DNA of 64,000 bases from assembly GCF_003402235.1 (NCBI RefSeq), contig NZ_QEWO01000001.1:558001-622000 (forward strand), in the 5' to 3' direction. Positions 24,982 to 33,109 of the stretch are shown one piece after another; positions within the stretch are counted from its first letter, which is position 1; every line of letters starts with the position of its first letter. Under the pieces are notes generated by a model, which was given only the letters and a program-made list of their open reading frames with translations, ran no database searches and was not told the origin of the DNA. The position numbers were made by a program, and so were the translations under genes. The stretch is from Parahaliea mediterranea (GTDB lineage: Bacteria; Pseudomonadota; Gammaproteobacteria; Pseudomonadales; Halieaceae).

Positions 24982-25800
24982 ATGGAGGCACTGAACGCGG
25001 ACGGCAAAATCCACTGCCGCACGTTGTGGATTTCGGACGTTCACCTGGGCAGCATCCACTGCAAGGCGGATTACCTGCTGGCGCTGCTGGATCGCGTCAA
25101 ATGCGAGCGGCTCTATCTGGTGGGGGATATTGTGGATGTGTGGGCCATGCACCGTCGGGTGTTCTGGCCGGAGGCCCACAACCAGGTGCTGCGCAAGCTG
25201 CTCAAGCTGTCGCGCAAGCAGGTGGAGATCATCTACATCCCCGGCAACCACGACCAGAACTTCCGCGAATTCTGCGGCGCGGAATTCGGCAACGTACACC
25301 TGCGCCAGGAAGCCATCCACGAAACCGCCGACGGCCGCCGCTTTCTGGTTATCCACGGCGACGAACTGGACTACGCAGTGCGCTACAGCCGCCTCAACCG
25401 CGCCATTGGCGACATTGCCTACGACTTTCTGATGTGGGTAAACCGCTGGGTGAATCGCGGCCGGGAATGGCTGGGCAAGCCCTACTGGTCACTGGCCAAA
25501 TGGGTGAAGGGGCACATTGCCCAGGCGGAGCAGGCCATCAACGCCTACCAGGACGCCGCCGTGCTGATGACCCGCCAGCGGGGCCTTAACGGCATTATCT
25601 GCGGCCACCTGCACCACCCGGTGATCCAGCGCTACGACGACGTGCTGTACTGCAACGACGGCGACTGGGTGGAAAACTGTACCGCCCTGGTGGAGGACTT
25701 CAGCGGCAGCCTGCACCTGATTCGCGGCATTGGCAGCCCGGACTCGGCGGTGCCGGTGCTGTTCGCCGAAACCGCCACCAGCCCCGCCACGGCGGTGTAG
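24982..25800 (+). CDS. PlcP-like metallophosphoesterase (LpxH/COG2908 superfamily)
   Basis: This 272-aa protein starts at ATG with GGGGAGGG upstream. It shows the calcineurin-like metal sites: DVH (19-21), GD (48-49), GNHD (88-91), HGD (125-127) and GHLHH (208-212), then NDGDWVENCTALVE. Length and the closing GDWVE-CTA motif fit the group that includes PlcP, the phospholipase C that degrades phosphatidylcholine and phosphatidylethanolamine to diacylglycerol in phosphate-starved alpha- and marine proteobacteria, better than housekeeping LpxH. Databases often label both as UDP-2,3-diacylglucosamine diphosphatase. The tight link with olsF supports lipid remodelling. Alternative: a second LpxH-like enzyme of lipid A synthesis. 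It ends 6 bp from a convergent gene. Confidence 0.75.
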   Translation: MEALNADGKIHCRTLWISDVHLGSIHCKADYLLALLDRVKCERLYLVGDIVDVWAMHRRVFWPEAHNQVLRKLLKLSRKQVEIIYIPGNHDQNFREFCGAEFGNVHLRQEAIHETADGRRFLVIHGDELDYAVRYSRLNRAIGDIAYDFLMWVNRWVNRGREWLGKPYWSLAKWVKGHIAQAEQAINAYQDAAVLMTRQRGLNGIICGHLHHPVIQRYDDVLYCNDGDWVENCTALVEDFSGSLHLIRGIGSPDSAVPVLFAETATSPATAV

Positions 25801-25806
25801 CGCTCT

Positions 25807-26262
25807 CTACAGCGGATCCAGCACCACCACCGGGATACGCCGGTCGGTGGCCTGCTGGTACTTGGTGTAGGGCGCGTAGATGTCCACCATCTGCTGCCAC
25901 AGGGCCTCGCGCTCGGCGCCTTCGGCCACCCGGGCCCGGGCCCGGAACTTGTCTGCGCCCACCTGCACCTGCACCTCGGGGTTGGCCTGCAGGTTGAGGA
26001 ACCAGGCCGGGTGGGCCGGCGCGCCGCCCTTGGAAGCAATCACGCAGTAGCCCTCGCCGGCGCGGCCGTAGATCAGCGGCAAAATCAACGGCTTGCCGCT
26101 TTTGCGGCCGGTGGTGGTCAGCAGCAGGGTGGCAATCATGCCCTCCCCGCCCCCCAGGCTGGCGTCCCAGTAGTGGCCGTCGGCGCCGTCACTGGCGAGA
26201 TAGCGCTGTACGTGATCCTTCACCCAGTCGGGCAGATTGTCGGCAATACGAACTTCGGTCAT
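25807..26262 (-). CDS. DDN-type (F420/deazaflavin-dependent) nitroreductase family protein
   Basis: This 151-aa protein starts at ATG with GGAGCATCGCC. It has the split-barrel DDN signature: LLLTTTGRKSGKPLILPLIY, then YCVIASKGGAPAHPAWFLNLQANPEVQVQVG, and the C-terminal YAPYTKYQQATDRRIPVVVLDP. In mycobacteria these proteins use F420H2 to reduce varied substrates; in gammaproteobacteria the cofactor may be F420, FMN or heme, and nothing here decides. It is cytosolic and stands convergent with the PlcP-like gene. A GST-like gene follows upstream on the same strand across about 80 bp, which suggests a small detoxification group. Confidence 0.85.
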   Translation of the reverse strand: MTEVRIADNLPDWVKDHVQRYLASDGADGHYWDASLGGGEGMIATLLLTTTGRKSGKPLILPLIYGRAGEGYCVIASKGGAPAHPAWFLNLQANPEVQVQVGADKFRARARVAEGAEREALWQQMVDIYAPYTKYQQATDRRIPVVVLDPL

Positions 26263-26339
26263 GGCGATGCTCCGTGAGGCTGTTATCACAGCATAGCTGA
26301 TGTCAGATGACGTTGCCGGTGCAGGCGCGGGCGGGCGCC

Positions 26340-27476
26340 CTACGCTTCCACCAGTTCCAGCTGCCCCGGCTGGCGCCGCAGGCGGTGGCGTATGGGGGTG
26401 CGCAGGGCCTGCAGGCCGCCCACGCTGCCGAGCAGGGTGTCGGCGCGCTGGCGCTCATCCCCGGCCAGGCCCGCATAGTGATCCAGGCAGCGCTGGAACA
26501 TCCACTGGCTGTAGCTGTGAATGTAGCGCGTGCCGGTGGCGCCGCCCGTGGTAAAAGGGTGAAACCCCAGCACCCGCGGCAGGCTGCCGCCGGGGTTGGC
26601 CGCCAGCCACTGGGCATTGTGGGCCACCACGTCCACCGCATCCGGCAGGTGTTCGCGGCACATCGTGGCAAGGATGGGCAGCAGGGTATCGGGCACTCTG
26701 TCATCGGCCAGAAATTCGCCGCTGCGCGGCCGGGGCGCATTCATGCGCTGCACCCAGGCGTATACGTTGGGCGCGGTTTTTTCCATCAGCGCCCGGGGCA
26801 CCGGGTCGCGTCCGAGGTGGGCGTACAGCGGCCCGATCAGGCCAAAGTCGCCAATGGAGGGCCGGCTGCCCAGCAGAAAGTCGTACTGGGCAAAGTGCGC
26901 GTCCAGGTGCGCCAGGGTGTCGGCGTAGGCGGCCTCGATGCCGGGGATGGTCTCGGGCGTTACCCCAAGGGCAGTGATGGAACCGCGAAAGGGCGCGCAC
27001 AGTTTTTCGCCCAGGCGGATTTGCTCCTCCTCGCTGGCCTCGGGGTCACTCATGGCGCCAAACTCGCGCATGATGAAATCGTACTGCTCGTCCACCACGC
27101 TCCAGCGGTAGTGCATGGCGGGAATCACCAGCCATTCATCGCCATAGAATTCCAGCATCAGCGCCACCAGCCGCTGCAGCGGCCCGGCGGGATACACCGA
27201 CGGCTGCGGGTGGCGCTGCTCCAGAAAGTCGATGATGTCGGTGGTGTCCTGCACCACCTCGTCATCGGGCGTGTGCAGCACCGGCACGATGGCCGCGCCC
27301 ACCCGCGGCAGGATGAAGTCCTTGTACACCTGCCGCGTGGCGGGCTTCTCGTTGAAGTCCAGGCCCTTGTAGCACAGGTAGCAGCGCGCCTTGCCGGTGT
27401 AGAGCGACAGCTCGCCGCCGTAGAGCGTGTAGGGGCTGTGGGGGTTGTAGCCGGAGCTGGATGGGGCCTGGGGCAT
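26340..27476 (-). CDS. Large glutathione S-transferase-like protein
   Basis: This 378-aa protein starts at ATG with CGGGAGATAACC upstream. The N-terminal ~100 residues form the thioredoxin-like GST domain (YTLYGGELSLYTGKARCYLCYKGLDFNEK, AAIVPVLHTPDDEVVQDTTDIIDFLEQRHP). A C-terminal helical domain follows with SRPSIGDFGLIGPLYAHLGRDP. It then continues for ~130 residues beyond the normal GST end with a helical extension. The protein is therefore longer than ordinary GSTs (about 220 aa) but of a kind seen repeatedly in proteobacteria. It lies 16 bp downstream of the M20 peptidase gene's stop and is probably co-transcribed. Substrate unknown. Confidence 0.82.
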   Translation of the reverse strand: MPQAPSSSGYNPHSPYTLYGGELSLYTGKARCYLCYKGLDFNEKPATRQVYKDFILPRVGAAIVPVLHTPDDEVVQDTTDIIDFLEQRHPQPSVYPAGPLQRLVALMLEFYGDEWLVIPAMHYRWSVVDEQYDFIMREFGAMSDPEASEEEQIRLGEKLCAPFRGSITALGVTPETIPGIEAAYADTLAHLDAHFAQYDFLLGSRPSIGDFGLIGPLYAHLGRDPVPRALMEKTAPNVYAWVQRMNAPRPRSGEFLADDRVPDTLLPILATMCREHLPDAVDVVAHNAQWLAANPGGSLPRVLGFHPFTTGGATGTRYIHSYSQWMFQRCLDHYAGLAGDERQRADTLLGSVGGLQALRTPIRHRLRRQPGQLELVEA

Positions 27477-27492
27477 GGTTATCTCCCGGTGA

Positions 27493-28803
27493 TCAAGACG
27501 GGTGGGGCGCCTGCCGGACAAGGCGCAGCAGGAGGATGGCCGCCCGCTTGGCCTGCATCGGCAGGGTACGCATATCGGCGATTTCTTCCACCGTGTGGCC
27601 GCCCTGCCCCATCAGGCCCAGGCCGTCGATGGCCATGTCCACATGGGCGGCGGCAAAGGAAATATCGGCGGCGCCGGCGCGACGCGGGTTTACCGCCGCC
27701 ACCGGCCCGTAGCCAAGTTCTTCGCTGATCGCGGTGTACATGGCCAGCAGGGTGCGATTGCCGTCGGTGGCGGGCATCGGTGGATAGCCCTCGCTGAAGG
27801 TGAATTCGGCCTGGGTGTGCGGGCTGTTGTCGGCGGCAATGTCGCGCATGGTCGCCACCGCCCGCTCCAGCTGCTGCGGCGACACCGCGCGAATGCCGCC
27901 GTTCACCAGCGCCGCGCGGGCAATCACATTGCTCTTGCCGAACACGGTGCCGCGGCCACTGTCGGGTTCAAGCAACACATCGGTGCCGGCTACCAGGGCG
28001 CCGGGGTTGAAGGTCAGGTTGTCCTCCTCGCGCAGGGCCTCGCGCCAGGCGGTGAGAATACGCGCCACCTCGAAGGCCGCCCCGTCGCCAATGTCCTCGC
28101 GAAACACCTGGGAGGAATGGGCCGGCCTGCCGCTCACCGCCAGCCGCCAGCTGCTGGCGCCCCGGCGGCTAATGACGGCCGTGGCCGGGTCGCCATCGCC
28201 ATCCTCGAAGCCGATGGCGATATCGGCCCAGCGCGCGGCCTCCACCAGGGCGGCATTGGCCACCGCCAGGGGCTTGCCGCGCAGTTCCTCGTCGCCGGTC
28301 AGCACCACCTGCAGTTGCAGCTCATCCAGCACCCCCGCCTGGCGCAGGGCCGACAGGGCCAGCAGCATCACCACATTGCCGCCCTTCATATCGGTAATGC
28401 CGGGGCCGCGCACATGGTGCTCATCTACCCGCTCAAAGCGCTGGAAGGGGCTGTCGCTGGCAAACACGGTATCCAGGTGGCCAATCAGCAGGATCTTGGG
28501 CCCGCGCTCGCCGCGCCGGGCCACCAGGTGCCCGGCGCGGCCGAAGGGTTCGCCGTCCACCCACCTGGCCTGAAAACCGAGCGCGCTGAATTCATCGGCA
28601 AACAGCTCACCCACCTGGCGCACGCCAGCAAGGTTCATGCTGCCGGAATTGATGTTCACCGCCCGCTCCAGCACGCCGGTGTAGCGGGCCACGCCCTCCT
28701 CCACGGCGACGGAGACGGCGTCCTCCTCGGGGGACAGGGCCAGCGCGGGTGCTGCCAGGCAGGTGAGCCACAGGCAAATGACGGACAAGGGGTTGCGAAA
28801 CAC
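27493..28803 (-). CDS. Exported M20-family metallopeptidase (carboxypeptidase G2-like)
   Basis: This 436-aa protein was started at GTG 28803, which has GGGAGGCCCCACC upstream; residues 1-23 are a signal peptide. Zinc-site residues are visible: His109 and Asp111 in GHLDTVF, Asp138 in GITDMKGG and the Glu172-Glu173 pair in TGDEELRG, with the GRPAHSSQV dimer-domain motif. The arrangement matches M20A glutamate carboxypeptidases such as CPG2, which remove C-terminal glutamate from folates or N-acylated amino acids. Location should be periplasmic. The GST-like gene follows it by 16 bp. Confidence 0.88.
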   Translation of the reverse strand: MFRNPLSVICLWLTCLAAPALALSPEEDAVSVAVEEGVARYTGVLERAVNINSGSMNLAGVRQVGELFADEFSALGFQARWVDGEPFGRAGHLVARRGERGPKILLIGHLDTVFASDSPFQRFERVDEHHVRGPGITDMKGGNVVMLLALSALRQAGVLDELQLQVVLTGDEELRGKPLAVANAALVEAARWADIAIGFEDGDGDPATAVISRRGASSWRLAVSGRPAHSSQVFREDIGDGAAFEVARILTAWREALREEDNLTFNPGALVAGTDVLLEPDSGRGTVFGKSNVIARAALVNGGIRAVSPQQLERAVATMRDIAADNSPHTQAEFTFSEGYPPMPATDGNRTLLAMYTAISEELGYGPVAAVNPRRAGAADISFAAAHVDMAIDGLGLMGQGGHTVEEIADMRTLPMQAKRAAILLLRLVRQAPHPS

Positions 28804-29104
28804 GGTGGGGCCTCCCGGGGTTTGCGGTCGCTGCAATCAGGAGGCCGACCTTAGCACGCCCACCCGCCGGGTGGTGCATTCGCCCATCCGCGCCGCCCAA
28901 TCACCTTGCGCGGGCACGGCTTTGCGGCCCCGCCGGGCGGTCGCCGCGAGCTGTGGCCGGCATCAGCCGGCGACCATTAATTGTTTTATTTTTCAATGCC
29001 TTATATGAACCAAAGGCGGCCCTATCACTATCGACAGCTTGTTCACGCACCCTGCCTGGCAGACCTTAGATGACGATAAAAACATAACCTGAGAGGCACT
29101 GAAC
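28804..29104. other. Divergent promoter region of M20 peptidase and TonB receptor
   Basis: These 301 bases carry no gene. The half next to the receptor is AT-rich (28975-29020 and 29070-29085). An 11-bp odd palindrome CTGCCTGGCAG (29052-29062) lies about 45 bp before the receptor GTG and could be an operator, for example for the LuxR-type regulator encoded downstream; no copy was recognised elsewhere. Confidence 0.4.
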
Positions 29105-31603
29105 GTGAACGCATCCTTCCCCGGAAAGCCCGCACCTGGCAACTCCTTACCGGGCAGCCCCCTGCCCGCCCGTCCGCGCACCCTGGCCCGCGCCATTGCC
29201 CTGCTCACCCTGCCGCTTGGCAGCGTAGCCGCGCAGGCCCAGGGCAACGAGGTGCTGCCGCTGGAAACGGTGATTGTTACCGCCCAGCGTTATGAGCAGT
29301 CGGTGAATGATGTTGGCATGGACATCCAGGCCTACCAGGGCGAGCGCCTGGAACAACTGCGGCTGGACGACGTGGACGACCTGACCGCGGTGGTGCCGAG
29401 CTTCACCGTGGCCCAGAGCTACCAGGGTGTGCCCACCTACACCCTGCGCGGCGTGGGCTTTAACACCATCAACATGTCCGCTACCTCCACTGTGGGCACC
29501 TACGTGGACGAGGTGGCCTACCCCTACCCCATTCTGAATGCCGGCCCGATGTTCGACATGGCCAGGGTAGAAGTGCTGAAAGGCCCCCAGGGCACCCTGT
29601 TTGGCCGCAACACCACCGCCGGCCTGATCAACCTGGTGACCAACAAGCCCACCGAGGATTTTGAGGCCATGGTGCAGGCCGAGGTGGGCAACTACGACAC
29701 CTTCAACCAGGAGGCGATGATTTCCGGCGCCCTGTTCGACGGCCTGCAGGCACGGCTGTCCATTCGCAACGAGGACAGCAACGAAGGCTGGCAGGAAGCG
29801 ATGGACCGCAGCGAAACCCTGGGCGAAGTGCACCGCACCGGCGTGCGCGCGGCCCTGGCCTTCCAGCCCACCGACCGGCTCGGCATCGACTTTGCCTACA
29901 ACGGCTGGCGCGACACCTCCGACACCCTGGCCGCCCAGGCCATCGGCTTCACCCCGGCCACCACCCCCGGTGGCGGAGGCCAGCCCAGTCTGTTCAACGA
30001 GCCGGGCCTGGCCGACTACGTGGCCAACAACCGCCCGAAAAACGCCGAAGACGCCAACTGGGTGAGCGCCGCCAAACGCGGGGCAGACATCGGCATTGGG
30101 GCCGGCCTTGGCGGCGATCTGGAAAACGACAGCTCGCTGGACGCCTACAAGCTCAACATCGACTGGGAACTGAACGACGATTTGCGCCTGGTGGCCCTGA
30201 CCGGCTATCAGGACTTCGAGCGCCAGGCCCTGTCCGACTGGAGCGGCGCGCCCTTTGAAATTCTGGTGCAGGACGCCTACGGCACGATTGAGAGCTTCTC
30301 CCAGGAGCTGCGCCTGGAAGGCAGCACCGAAAACACCCGCTGGATGGTGGGGGCCTACTACGCCGAGGACGAAATTCTCGACGCCAACCGCACCCTGCTG
30401 GGCGACAACGCCAACTCCAACATGATCTCGGTGATTACCTCCACCCTGCTGGGCACGCCCTTCAACAGCTTCGGCTACACCGTGGAGGATGCCCTGCAGT
30501 CCTTCCGCACCTACCGCGACAGCGCCAACATCGACAGCACCACCAAGAGCGTGTTCGCCAGCGTGGACTGGGATCTGGCCGACAGCCTGACCCTGACCAC
30601 CGGCATTCGCTACAGCGAAGACGAGCAGGACTACAACGGCTGTTCCAGCGATGTGAACGGCAGCATGCTGCCCAACGTGAACATAACCAACCGCGCCCTG
30701 TTCCTGCAGACCTACGGCGCTTTTGTGGACCCCATCGGTCCCAACGAGTGCAACACTTTCAACCCCGAAACCCTGAGCTTTGGCACGGTGGAATCGGAAC
30801 TGGACGAAGACAACGTGGCCTGGCGCGTAGTGGCCAACTGGACACCCACCGTCGACACCCTGTACTACGCGTCGGTGTCGCAGGGCACAAAAGCCGGCGT
30901 CACCCCGGTGAACGCCGCCAACATCTCCACCCAGAACGCGCCGGCCAAGCAGGAGGAGCTGCTGGCCTATGAACTGGGAGTGAAGGCCGCCCTGTTCAGC
31001 CAGCGCATGCAGTTCAATGCCTCCGCCTTTTACTACGACTACACCGACAAGCAGCTGAGCGTGTACTTCGCCGACCCCATCTACACCGCCCTGTCGCGCA
31101 TCAACAACGTGCCGGACTCCGAGGCCTACGGCCTGGATGCCGAAATCACCTTTGCCGTTACCAACCACCTCACTGCCATTGTGGGCGGCACACTGCTGCG
31201 CACCGAGGTGCAGGACTATCAGGGCATCGACGCCGCCGGCCAGCCGGCCGACTTCGACGGCAAGCACTTCCTGTACAGTCCGGAGGCCGCCGGCAGCCTG
31301 ACCCTCATCTACGACCGGCCGATCAGCGAGGGGCTTGGCATGTCCCTGACCCTGAACGGCCGCTACCAGGATGAGAGCTACGGCAACCTGGCCAACGACG
31401 ATGACCACAAGATCGACAGTTACGGCCTGTTCAACGCCACCGCCGCCCTCTACTCACTGGACGAGCGCTGGAATGTAAGCCTGTGGGGCGCCAACCTGAC
31501 CGACGAGTACTACTGGCTGGCGGTGGCCACCAATGCCAATACCGCAGTGCGCTTCCCCGGGCGCAGCATGACCTACGGCGCCAGCTTCACCTACCGTTTC
31601 TGA
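29105..31603 (+). CDS. TonB-dependent receptor
   Basis: This 832-aa protein starts at GTG with AGAGG 8 bp upstream. An unusually long, proline-rich N-region precedes a signal peptide that ends near AAQAQG (~45). ETVIVTAQR is the TonB-box-like start of the plug, which contains LRGVGFNTINM and the classic VEVLKGPQGTLFGRNTTAGLINLVTNKP. The barrel runs to a terminal Phe (SFTYRF) with a YYASVSQGTKAGV strand typical of the proteobacterial 'FGRN' class involved in uptake of non-siderophore organic substrates. A LuxR-type regulator follows on the same strand. Ligand unknown. Confidence 0.93.
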   Translation: MNASFPGKPAPGNSLPGSPLPARPRTLARAIALLTLPLGSVAAQAQGNEVLPLETVIVTAQRYEQSVNDVGMDIQAYQGERLEQLRLDDVDDLTAVVPSFTVAQSYQGVPTYTLRGVGFNTINMSATSTVGTYVDEVAYPYPILNAGPMFDMARVEVLKGPQGTLFGRNTTAGLINLVTNKPTEDFEAMVQAEVGNYDTFNQEAMISGALFDGLQARLSIRNEDSNEGWQEAMDRSETLGEVHRTGVRAALAFQPTDRLGIDFAYNGWRDTSDTLAAQAIGFTPATTPGGGGQPSLFNEPGLADYVANNRPKNAEDANWVSAAKRGADIGIGAGLGGDLENDSSLDAYKLNIDWELNDDLRLVALTGYQDFERQALSDWSGAPFEILVQDAYGTIESFSQELRLEGSTENTRWMVGAYYAEDEILDANRTLLGDNANSNMISVITSTLLGTPFNSFGYTVEDALQSFRTYRDSANIDSTTKSVFASVDWDLADSLTLTTGIRYSEDEQDYNGCSSDVNGSMLPNVNITNRALFLQTYGAFVDPIGPNECNTFNPETLSFGTVESELDEDNVAWRVVANWTPTVDTLYYASVSQGTKAGVTPVNAANISTQNAPAKQEELLAYELGVKAALFSQRMQFNASAFYYDYTDKQLSVYFADPIYTALSRINNVPDSEAYGLDAEITFAVTNHLTAIVGGTLLRTEVQDYQGIDAAGQPADFDGKHFLYSPEAAGSLTLIYDRPISEGLGMSLTLNGRYQDESYGNLANDDDHKIDSYGLFNATAALYSLDERWNVSLWGANLTDEYYWLAVATNANTAVRFPGRSMTYGASFTYRF

Positions 31604-31671
31604 TGCAGCGCCCGCACCGCGCCGCACTCAGCTCCCAAGGCGCTGCCCCCTCCCTGCCCCTGCGGCAGGGG

Positions 31672-31690
31672 GCGGGCCGCGCCGGCCCGC
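31672..31690 (+). terminator. GC-rich hairpin between receptor and regulator genes
   Basis: GCGGGCC (31672-31678) pairs with GGCCCGC (31684-31690) over a 5-nt loop; just before it, CCCCT at 31657-31661 can pair with AGGGG at 31667-31671. There is no T-run, so these may attenuate rather than terminate transcription into the regulator gene. Confidence 0.35.
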
Positions 31691-31782
31691 AAGGGCCGAT
31701 TTCGACCTTGCCGGATTCAATGTTGCAACACCTCCCCACTCAGGGCACTCTGGTGCGCGATAAAAACGGGGAGCAAATCCTG

Positions 31783-32559
31783 ATGGCGGTGGCATCCACA
31801 TCCGAGCAACGCGCGCTGGAACAGGACGAGGTACAGAGCCTGGCCGAAGCGGTTGCCGCCGCCGGCAAGCGCATTGGCCTGCCTTACATTGCCGCCAGCG
31901 CCGACATCTCCAGCCCCCACCCCCTGATCGACCGCGAGGGCCGCCCGCTGGCGGAATCCATCTTCCCCTGGCTGGACCCGGAGCTGCGCTACTGGGAAGA
32001 CCCGGGCTTTGCCCTGCGCGCCACCATCATCCAAGCCTGCCGGGTGTGTGCCGAACCCTTTTACCTGCACCAGGGTCAGCTCGCCAGCTGGCGCCACAAC
32101 GGCGCGCTGGATGCCGTCAACGAGCAGGAGAGTTTCGAGGGCTTTGGGGTGGAGGCGGCCATCATGGTGCCCTGCCACCTGCCGGGCGGGGTCATCGGCT
32201 CGGTGGTGTGGGCCAGCCCCGACCCCGCCCTGCCGGTGGCGGACATCTTCCACACCCACGCCAGCGACCTGCTGACCCTGGCGCTGACCTTCCTGTCCAG
32301 CTACCGCGACTGCAGCGCCCGCGCCCGCATGGAGGCCCCGCCGCGGCTGACGCCCCGGGAAATCCAGTGCCTGAAGTGGGCGGCGCTGGGCAAAACCGAC
32401 GCCGAGGTGGCGATCATCATGGACATCTCCCTGCCCACGGTGCGCTTTCACATCACCAACGCCGCGCGCAAGCTGGCGGTATCGGGCCGCTCCCAGGCCC
32501 TGTACCGCGCCGCCATGCTGGGCTATATCGGCGCCGCCGCCGGCCCGGCACGCAGCTAA
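31783..32559 (+). CDS. LuxR-family transcriptional regulator
   Basis: This 258-aa protein was started at the ATG behind GGGGAG (9-nt spacing); an ATG at 31720 has no ribosome binding site. The C-terminus is a LuxR HTH: LTPREIQCLKWAALGKTDAEVAIIMDISLPTVRFHITNAARKLAVSGRSQA. The N-terminal ~180 residues have the size and position of an autoinducer-binding domain and end with VEAAIMVPCHLPGGVIGSVVWAS, the strand-loop found there, but the classic acyl-homoserine-lactone residues are not clearly present, so an orphan ('solo') regulator is likely. No luxI synthase is in the window. The adjacent TonB receptor is the natural candidate target. Confidence 0.85.
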   Translation: MAVASTSEQRALEQDEVQSLAEAVAAAGKRIGLPYIAASADISSPHPLIDREGRPLAESIFPWLDPELRYWEDPGFALRATIIQACRVCAEPFYLHQGQLASWRHNGALDAVNEQESFEGFGVEAAIMVPCHLPGGVIGSVVWASPDPALPVADIFHTHASDLLTLALTFLSSYRDCSARARMEAPPRLTPREIQCLKWAALGKTDAEVAIIMDISLPTVRFHITNAARKLAVSGRSQALYRAAMLGYIGAAAGPARS

Positions 32560-32673
32560 GGGGCGCCCCTAACAAGCTGGCGTTATATAAAGTGGCGCCG
32601 ATGTTCCAAAACAGTAGTCGACACCCCGGCGCCGCTCTGTTTTCATGGGCCTGTGCCTTTAGGCACCACTTCC

Positions 32674-32706
32674 GGGTATTGCTGTGCGTTTTCTACCGCA
32701 ATACCC
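32674..32706 (+). promoter_or_regulatory. Hairpin in the rmf leader
   Basis: GGGTATTGC (32674-32682) and GCAATACCC (32698-32706) form a perfect 9-bp stem with a 15-nt loop in the ~250-bp region upstream of rmf. A TATATAA element at 32584-32590 would place it within the transcript. A smaller GTGCC/GGCAC stem lies just upstream near 32653-32666. Confidence 0.5.
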
Positions 32707-32817
32707 ACATAGACAACTCGCTACAGACAACTGGAGCAACACACTTACGCCGGGCGCACTCTTTGGGTGCGAGGCTGTTTCCTCGGCGCAAGAAAGGCTC
32801 CAATGGAGGCAACCTCT

Positions 32818-33021
32818 ATGAGAAGACAGAAGCGCGACATGAACACCCGGGCGTTTGATCGCGGCTACCAGGCCGGCCTTTCCGGCCGCAGCATCGACTA
32901 CTGCCCCCACGCCAACGAGGAACACCGCCAGAACTGGGTGTGCGGTTGGCGTGAAGGTCGCTCCGATCACTGGGACGGGCTGACCGGCGTTTCCGGCGTA
33001 CATAAACTTCGCGCCCTGTAA
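32818..33021 (+). CDS. rmf: Ribosome modulation factor
   Basis: This 67-aa basic protein matches RMF throughout: MRRQKRD at the start, AFDRGYQAGLSGRS, CPH in place of the CPY element, and NWVCGWREGRSDH. RMF binds the 30S/70S ribosome in stationary phase and drives dimerisation to inactive 100S particles. It is slightly longer than the 55-aa enterobacterial protein because of a C-terminal tail. The ATG at 32818 was chosen for its GGAGG at 8-nt spacing and the family N-terminus. It is monocistronic, with a long leader and a strong terminator. In enterobacteria rmf responds to ppGpp and cAMP; no CRP site was recognised here. Confidence 0.95.
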   Translation: MRRQKRDMNTRAFDRGYQAGLSGRSIDYCPHANEEHRQNWVCGWREGRSDHWDGLTGVSGVHKLRAL

Positions 33022-33052
33022 TCACAGAGGCAGTAACAACCACTACACAACT

Positions 33053-33080
33053 GGGCCGGCAAATGCCGGCCCATTTTTTT
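33053..33080 (+). terminator. Intrinsic terminator of rmf
   Basis: GGGCCGGCA (33053-33061) pairs with TGCCGGCCC (33064-33072), followed by A and seven T residues (33074-33080). It also lies just beyond the 3' end of the convergent TonB receptor gene. Confidence 0.92.
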
Positions 33081-33109
33081 AGACGCTCCCGGCGCTTCGA
33101 ATGCGATGA

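Noticed and set aside
29147-31408. 753-codon minus-strand open frame opposite the TonB receptor
   Set aside because: Val/Gly/His-rich antisense sequence with no motif; the plus strand encodes a complete receptor.
31720-31782. Alternative upstream start for the LuxR-type regulator
   Set aside because: The ATG at 31720 lacks a ribosome binding site, whereas 31783 has GGGGAG at suitable spacing.
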